From Strigamia acuminata (lineage: Eukaryota; Arthropoda; Chilopoda; Geophilomorpha; Linotaeniidae): 64,000 bases of DNA. The stretch is from contig OX442318.1 in the NCBI GenBank assembly GCA_949358305.1, positions 3,024,501-3,088,500 of the forward strand, in the 5' to 3' direction. The position numbers were made by a program, and so were the translations under genes. Positions within the stretch are counted from its first letter, which is position 1, and every line of letters starts with the position of its first letter. The notes under the pieces are model-generated. The model worked only from the letters and a program-made list of their open reading frames with translations, ran no database searches and had not been told where the DNA came from. Of the stretch, positions 59,201-64,000 are shown in pieces.

Positions 59201-61283
59201 CAAAATTTAGACTTTTCTGGATTTATGTGGAGGTTCGCCTTGTCGAGTTTATCTAAAACTGACTCCACGTGCCGGAGATGTTCTTCATAGGTGGCCGAGA
59301 CGATAACTATATCGTCAAGGTACGCCCAGGCATATCTCCTGTGGGCATCACCAAGAACTTTCTCGATTAGCCTTTGGAAGGTTGTTGGAGCGTTCACCAA
59401 TCCAAAAGGCATTACATTGAACATCAGCCGACCGAGCGGGCTCCAGAAGGCCGTTTTTGGTCGGTCTTCGGGCCGCAGCTCGATCTGCCAATATCCTTTA
59501 GTGAGGTCAATTGTCGTGACCCACTTAAACTCGCCTAATTCGCGTAGGATCTCGTCGATCGTAGGCATCTGCGGAGGGTCATATAACGTATGCTCGTTGA
59601 TTGGTCTATAGTCTATGCAAAGCCTTGGTTCTGACCCTGGCTTCATGACTAGCACAATGCGAGCACCGTAATCTCCTTCTGCTTGGGACACGTAGCCTTT
59701 ATCTAGCATTTCCTGGCATAGTTTCGAGAGGATTTCTCTTTTTTGAGGGTTCCAGCTTTTGTAAGGGACCCTTATCGGCTTATCCGTGTCGAGATCTATT
59801 GTGTGGTGCAACACGTGCGTTCTCCCAGGCGTCTTTGTTAAGATGTGCTCATATTTTTTGAGAACATGCTCGAGTTGCATGGCTTCCGTTAGTTGGAGCT
59901 TGGCCTCCTCGACCAAATTATGGACACCATTACCCACTTTTAGTCGGGCCTCAAAAGCACAGAAGCTCGATCGCTTTGCAAAGGTGTTCCATGAGGACTC
60001 AGGCTCCTCCAACTTCTTTTCTAGTCTGTCTAGTACATCTTGATGGATATATGGCGCAGGAACTTCAAGTGTTTGCACAAAATTCCATTTACCATTTAGT
60101 GGGTTAGGTTGGACCCGCATCCGCTTCATTATGTCATTGCCCATTAGCATGAATCTCATTTCATGTGGCAAGACAAGGAAGTTATGTATCATTATGCCGT
60201 GTGACCAGCGAAAGGTCAATCGTAGCGACCCTATCGGTTGTACCTTCTTGTCGGCCGTATTAATGGCCATGTTTGGCCCCACTCTGGAAATCTGGTCTTC
60301 CATTTCCATGTCTTGGACCAAAGGTAAGGCGATACAACTTCGGTTTGCGCCGGAATCAAGTGTACCCATTATTGTTCCACTTTCCGTGGAAATTTCCATT
60401 GTGGTCATTCCACTTAACATATCTTGATCCGGAATGAGAGCTCTGAAAACTCTAATCCTTGGTTTTTCTTCGGGTTCGATTATTGGTAATTCCTTGAGGA
60501 ATGGGTCCCATTCTACGGGTTCCGTCGGGGTGTCAACCATCCATGCAGCTTCAGACGGCTCATTCTCGTACGTGCTTCTCACGTTTGCCCAAAAAATCGT
60601 GGCTTCATTCTCATCATCAAGTCCCACATTTTTGAGAGCTTGATCTATTTCTGCCGTGAAATATGCCGCATCTATTTGCGTAATTTCCTCTGTTTTGGGA
60701 ACTTCCGACAAATCAGTCGTTGGAAACAAAATCATACCGTCAGAATCCTTCTTAACGTCGTATTCCATGTCAGCTTTTCCTTGCATGGTACCTATTGCCT
60801 CTGGAGGCGTTAGTTCCATTTCATCAAGTGATAGCGCTTGGGGTTTTACGTCACAAGCTTCCAATGTTGATGGAACTTCGTCAGCATTTGCTGCTTCCGC
60901 AATGTTTGCTGCTCCCGTAGCCTCCGTAGATTCTATAGCTTCGACCGCTTCCATAGATTTCGCAGCTGTTGAGATTCCTACGATTTCTTCTATTTTAGCT
61001 AAGGCTGCCATTTCTACAGGTGGGAATTTCATGCCAATAATCTGTCCCTTACTAATTTCGTAAATTACTGATCCTTTTCTTATCGGAGGAGCAGTTTTTG
61101 TTTCTGAAGTCGTTGTTGGTTCTGGAGTTGGGGTAGGTTCTGGGACTGTTGTAGTAAGTTCTGGAGCTGTTGGTTTTTCCAGTTCTCTTTTTCGCGCAAT
61201 TTCCGAGTCATTTGCTGGCGCGGGTTTCAGTGAATCTTCTGAACCCGCGCTCACATGTTTTTTTGAACGGCTTCGGTTATGGC
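56227..61283 (-). CDS. Pol polyprotein of Gypsy element 2
   Basis: About 1,675 codons after the gag overlap, in the -1 frame relative to gag, with no ATG at its start. The pol frame is open from about 61283. Order: a Glu/Ala-rich leader; aspartic protease with DSG (about 60360); reverse transcriptase with IDLTKGYWQI and YLDD (about 59300); RNase H with TDASYQGLGA and TDHQAL; the integrase zinc module HX3H...CX2C (about 57850); the D,D,E core with VDLVGPL (57750), SDNGPQF (57560) and NPVERLNRD (57455); then a GPY motif (MGPYVI). An acidic ~200-residue tail with no recognised domain follows. No internal stop or frameshift was seen. Confidence 0.93.
61218..61263 (-). promoter_or_regulatory. -1 ribosomal frameshift signal, gag-pol
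   Basis: The heptamer A AAA AAC (61263-61257) lies in the gag frame as CAA AAA AAC, then a six-base spacer ATGTGA that contains the gag stop. Next comes a hairpin: 5' arm GCGCGGGTTCAG (61250-61239), loop AAGATTCA, 3' arm CTGAAACCCGCGC (61230-61218), with 12 pairs and one bulged A. Slipping back one base gives exactly the pol frame. Slippery site, spacing and stem all match canonical -1 signals. Confidence 0.9.
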
Positions 61284-64000
61284 GTCAATTAGCCGCTGAT
61301 AGCTTGGCTTTGACGCTTGTTTCTTGGGCTGGGGGCAGCTCCTGGACCAATGGCCTAATTGGCCGCAATTGTGACAAGGGGCTGTCTCCGGAGTCAACCT
61401 GGGTTGAGTTGACGCTTCTATGTTTCCTTCCAATTTTACAGTGGAAGTCGAAGCTTGCCCGGCTTGCGCTATCTCCTCAAGCGGAGTCTTTTTTGTCAAT
61501 TCAATTGAGCACGTTTTCAACTCTTTCGTCGAACTTTCTGTCGCTTCAGACTTAGATGTCGCCTTTGGTTGCATTGGCGGTTTGTACTTTGCAACTGTTG
61601 GGTTGTTGCGTGCGTACATGGTGCCGACTGCCTCCACTATCGACTCAATGTGTTGGTCGGTGAGGTCCATTGACAACATTTGGTTGCCCGTGAATTCACC
61701 CCTGTCGTCTACTTCTGACACTAACTTTGCCGAAGGACGCATCGGAATTTTTGGCTGTGGGTAGGGTGTCTGACCCGTATCTCTATTCCGGTTAAAGTTA
61801 CTCTCTTTACGTTGTGCCGAGATATATGGCGGTGGTTGCATCATTTTAGGATTGCTCCTTGCCTGATCGGATCGTTTCCGTTGCAATTCATCCCGAGCTC
61901 TTTGCTCATCGGGTGGCAAATATTTTATATATCTGTCTTCGATATACATTTGGTTATCGCGCATAAACTGCGCTAACCTGTCAAACGAGCTGGCCATCGG
62001 TGCGTTCACCATTGTCAGCACCTTCTCCGAAAATTCCGTCAGGCCTCTGCGAAATTGACGATCAGCGGCAAAGTTGCAAACTTTGTTTGGAAGGTGAGTT
62101 ATCAGTTCTTCCGTCCTGCGTAAGTACGACCGGAGGTCCTCACCTAGCATCTGTTGCAAATTGTCCCAGTGATCCACCAAAGTCGCATGTGACTCACCAT
62201 ACTCTTTCATAAATTCGTGAACAAACGCATCCCATTGTGTGAACGCGTGTTCATAGAACCAGTTCGCGGCTCCCCCCGTCAACATCTTCGGAATTATTCT
62301 CTTAAGCGTGTCGTAGGGGTCCGCTTCATGGCATCTCACTATCTGCATCACTTCATCTAGGAATTTCGTTCCTACTGACCAACTACCATCAAATGTGTCG
62401 GGTGTTATGCGGTCCCATTTTATTTGGGATGCGTTAACAAAGACATGTGTCCAATTTGCTACGCAATATTTCCGGATTTGCTTTTGCAGTACCTCTTCCA
62501 TCTCTTGTGATCTGGATGGAATCTTTGCCAAGCGCTTATCTATCTGCTGTTCAATGTACTCCTGCAATTTAATGGTGTTGTCTGTTGGACCGTACATATT
62601 GGCAGCAGGTGGCGGTTCTCTATATTGAGAATTATCAGGTCTGCCCTGTCTATTTCCGGTTTGACCCGCGTAACTTGCGTCATTGTGGCGGAAGTGTTCA
62701 GACTGCGAGTATTTCCTTTCTTGTCGACCAGTATAGTCTTCACTCCATCGTGAGTAATCGTCATGACGTTTTTCATCTCTACGACGTTGTTCGTCATTGC
62801 GACGATACTCCTGTTCGTGGCGCGGGTCGTTACCATGGCGATATTCATCTTTTTGACGAGAATCGTCTCTCTGGTAACGGTCGTCACCTCGGTGAGTGCC
62901 TTGCTGGCGAGCATCATCATTTCTTCGGCGTCGCTCTTCTTCGCGGTAAAATTCGTCGCGTCGGCGCTGCTCTTCATTTCGATAGTACTCATCTTTTCGA
63001 CGCTGTTCGTCTCTGCGACGTTGTTCTTCGTTGCGGCGATCTTCGTCTTGTTGACGTTGTTGGCCGCCGTAACGTTCTCCGTCGCCTGGGCGATATTCGT
63101 AACGGTTTTCGTTACTTTGCTGGCGCTCTCCGTCGGGGCGACCTTGGCCGCGTCCTTGACTGTCATTTCCTCGGCTAGTATTCTCGTAACTAGCACTTCC
63201 TGCGCCCAGGCTTTTCTGACCCGTTGATTCATATTCAGCTTGCTGTGCAGGATTACCTGACTGTGGGTTTTGTCTTGCAGAACGTGAATTATCTCTTGAG
63301 AATTCATGCGTTGGAACTTCTTGATCTTGCCAAGATGTGTGACGTTCACTCCTCTCTCTTTCAGCTCTGTCGCTGTTGCCAGTATCTTTATTGGCTGAGG
63401 AGTCTTGATATCTTTCAGATTTCCAATTCTCGATTTCATTTATCCAACGTTCTTGGAAATCAGCGACTTTTTTCAACTTATTATAATAATCAGTTGGCTC
63501 ACTTGGTGAATAAACTGAACGTCTATCCTCTCGTTTTGACGCAGGAATTGTGACACACTCGGTTTGGGACGTTTCACTTGGATGCAACGGTTCCGTCGGG
63601 CGTGATTTGCCATCTTTGTCTACCGTTCTTGGCAGATTTTTCCATTTTGGAATGTCCATCGGTCCCAGTGTGTTACTCTTTGGTTGGTCAAATCGATTGG
63701 CAGCTCCACGCTGTTGATTGCGTTGATCAATTACGTCAAATACTTTTCTGTTCTGCATGGGAGGTGACGATCGTTTTCTGTCGCCACGCTCATCCCCACC
63801 TTCTCTCCCCCTTTTCAGAGGGTTCGTTCCAGACTCTGAAACTAATACTACTTCTGGCGGGTCCCGATTCGCTGCGTCAGGCTGCGCAATCGGGTATTGC
63901 ACTCGCGCCAAATACTGTGCGTCTTCTAGCGCCATTTTTGCTCTATGAGCTTCTTCCTGCGCGCGTAACGCTTCCTGGCGAAGATGTGCGTTTTCTTGGT
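61251..64000 (-). CDS. Gag of Gypsy element 2 (5' end beyond window)
   Basis: The frame is open to the window edge; an ATG at 63935 is internal to a longer Gln/Glu/Ala/Arg-rich, coiled-coil-like stretch that continues upstream, so the true start is probably outside. The middle (62700-63300) is a long Arg/Asp/Glu/Gln repeat region with RRRDEQRRKDEYYRNEEQ-type units. The retrotransposon capsid-like domain lies near 62000-62480 (ANWFYEHAFTQWDAFVHEFM). One CX2CX4HX4C zinc knuckle (CHNCGQLGHWSRSC) is at 61330-61375. It stops at TGA 61251-61253 and continues into pol by frameshifting. Confidence 0.92.
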   Translation of the reverse strand, partial: QENAHLRQEALRAQEEAHRAKMALEDAQYLARVQYPIAQPDAANRDPPEVVLVSESGTNPLKRGREGGDERGDRKRSSPPMQNRKVFDVIDQRNQQRGAANRFDQPKSNTLGPMDIPKWKNLPRTVDKDGKSRPTEPLHPSETSQTECVTIPASKREDRRSVYSPSEPTDYYNKLKKVADFQERWINEIENWKSERYQDSSANKDTGNSDRAERERSERHTSWQDQEVPTHEFSRDNSRSARQNPQSGNPAQQAEYESTGQKSLGAGSASYENTSRGNDSQGRGQGRPDGERQQSNENRYEYRPGDGERYGGQQRQQDEDRRNEEQRRRDEQRRKDEYYRNEEQRRRDEFYREEERRRRNDDARQQGTHRGDDRYQRDDSRQKDEYRHGNDPRHEQEYRRNDEQRRRDEKRHDDYSRWSEDYTGRQERKYSQSEHFRHNDASYAGQTGNRQGRPDNSQYREPPPAANMYGPTDNTIKLQEYIEQQIDKRLAKIPSRSQEMEEVLQKQIRKYCVANWTHVFVNASQIKWDRITPDTFDGSWSVGTKFLDEVMQIVRCHEADPYDTLKRIIPKMLTGGAANWFYEHAFTQWDAFVHEFMKEYGESHATLVDHWDNLQQMLGEDLRSYLRRTEELITHLPNKVCNFAADRQFRRGLTEFSEKVLTMVNAPMASSFDRLAQFMRDNQMYIEDRYIKYLPPDEQRARDELQRKRSDQARSNPKMMQPPPYISAQRKESNFNRNRDTGQTPYPQPKIPMRPSAKLVSEVDDRGEFTGNQMLSMDLTDQHIESIVEAVGTMYARNNPTVAKYKPPMQPKATSKSEATESSTKELKTCSIELTKKTPLEEIAQAGQASTSTVKLEGNIEASTQPRLTPETAPCHNCGQLGHWSRSCPQPKKQASKPSYQRLIDAITEAVQKNM

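Larger units (their letters stand above)
52115..64000 (-). mobile_element. Gypsy-like LTR retrotransposon 2 with extra ORF (partial)
   Basis: Gag, Pol (-1 frame), spliced ORF3, polypurine tract and probable 3' LTR are collinear on the minus strand over nearly 12 kb. The 5' LTR, primer-binding site and start of gag lie beyond 64000. Protease-RT-RNase H-integrase order marks it as Gypsy/Ty3. All three coding regions are open, so it is probably a young copy. Confidence 0.85.

Noticed and set aside
61251-61254. Simple stop-start overlap (reinitiation) at the gag-pol junction
   Set aside because: The pol frame begins with GTG, has no nearby ATG, and a complete -1 frameshift signal lies immediately upstream.
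62540-63439. 299-codon minus-strand ORF and 197-codon plus-strand ORF inside gag
   Set aside because: They are out-of-frame shadows of the Arg/Glu/Asp-repeat part of gag, kept open by biased codons; nothing in them looks like a separate protein.

Overview
This window is nuclear DNA from an animal, most likely an invertebrate. It has GT-AG introns interrupting conserved metazoan genes, a selenoprotein P gene, hAT and pogo-type miniature transposons, Gypsy-type LTR retrotransposons, and very AT-rich introns, many carrying their own minisatellite. There are no bacterial-style operons. The exact phylum cannot be read from the sequence.

Layout. 1-6.9 kb: decayed leucine-rich-repeat sequence (minus strand) split by a complete young Gypsy element (2053-6805) with identical 128-bp LTRs. 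7-8 kb: minisatellite. 8.57-12.98 kb (-): STK11/LKB1 kinase, 8 coding exons. 13.5-15.4 kb (-): calcyphosine-like EF-hand protein, 4 exons. 16.0-17.6 kb (-): selenoprotein P with one in-frame UGA and two candidate SECIS elements. 18.5-43 kb (-): one large F-BAR/C1/RhoGAP gene of the ARHGAP29/ARHGAP45/GMIP family, 18 confident coding exons plus a probable first exon, with MITEs and minisatellites in its introns. 44.8-45.7 kb (-): MMACHC. 45.96-48.66 kb (-): GCAT. 48.9-49.6 kb (+): an unidentified multi-pass membrane protein that shares a 230-bp head-to-head promoter interval with GCAT. 50-52 kb: transposon debris, comprising a probable MULE transposase fragment and a long-inverted-repeat element carrying a RING-finger exon. 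52.1-64 kb (-): a second, larger Gypsy-like element with gag (cut by the window edge), pol, and an extra spliced ORF3 lying 3' of pol, followed by a probable 3' LTR.

The host genes appear functionally unrelated: kinase signalling, Ca2+ binding, selenium transport, Rho regulation, cobalamin processing and threonine/glycine catabolism. They are independent genes, mostly on the minus strand. Splice junctions were assigned by GT-AG boundaries plus conservation of the family reading frame, and every listed exon keeps phase.

The least ordinary parts are: (a) the second retroelement, with a textbook -1 frameshift signal at the gag-pol junction, a spliced ORF3 resembling no envelope protein, and an LTR array of six tandem hairpins with compensatory base changes; (b) the single-Sec selenoprotein P whose C-terminal part is built from four C..C..CC repeats instead of Sec; and (c) the RING-exon-carrying long-TIR element.
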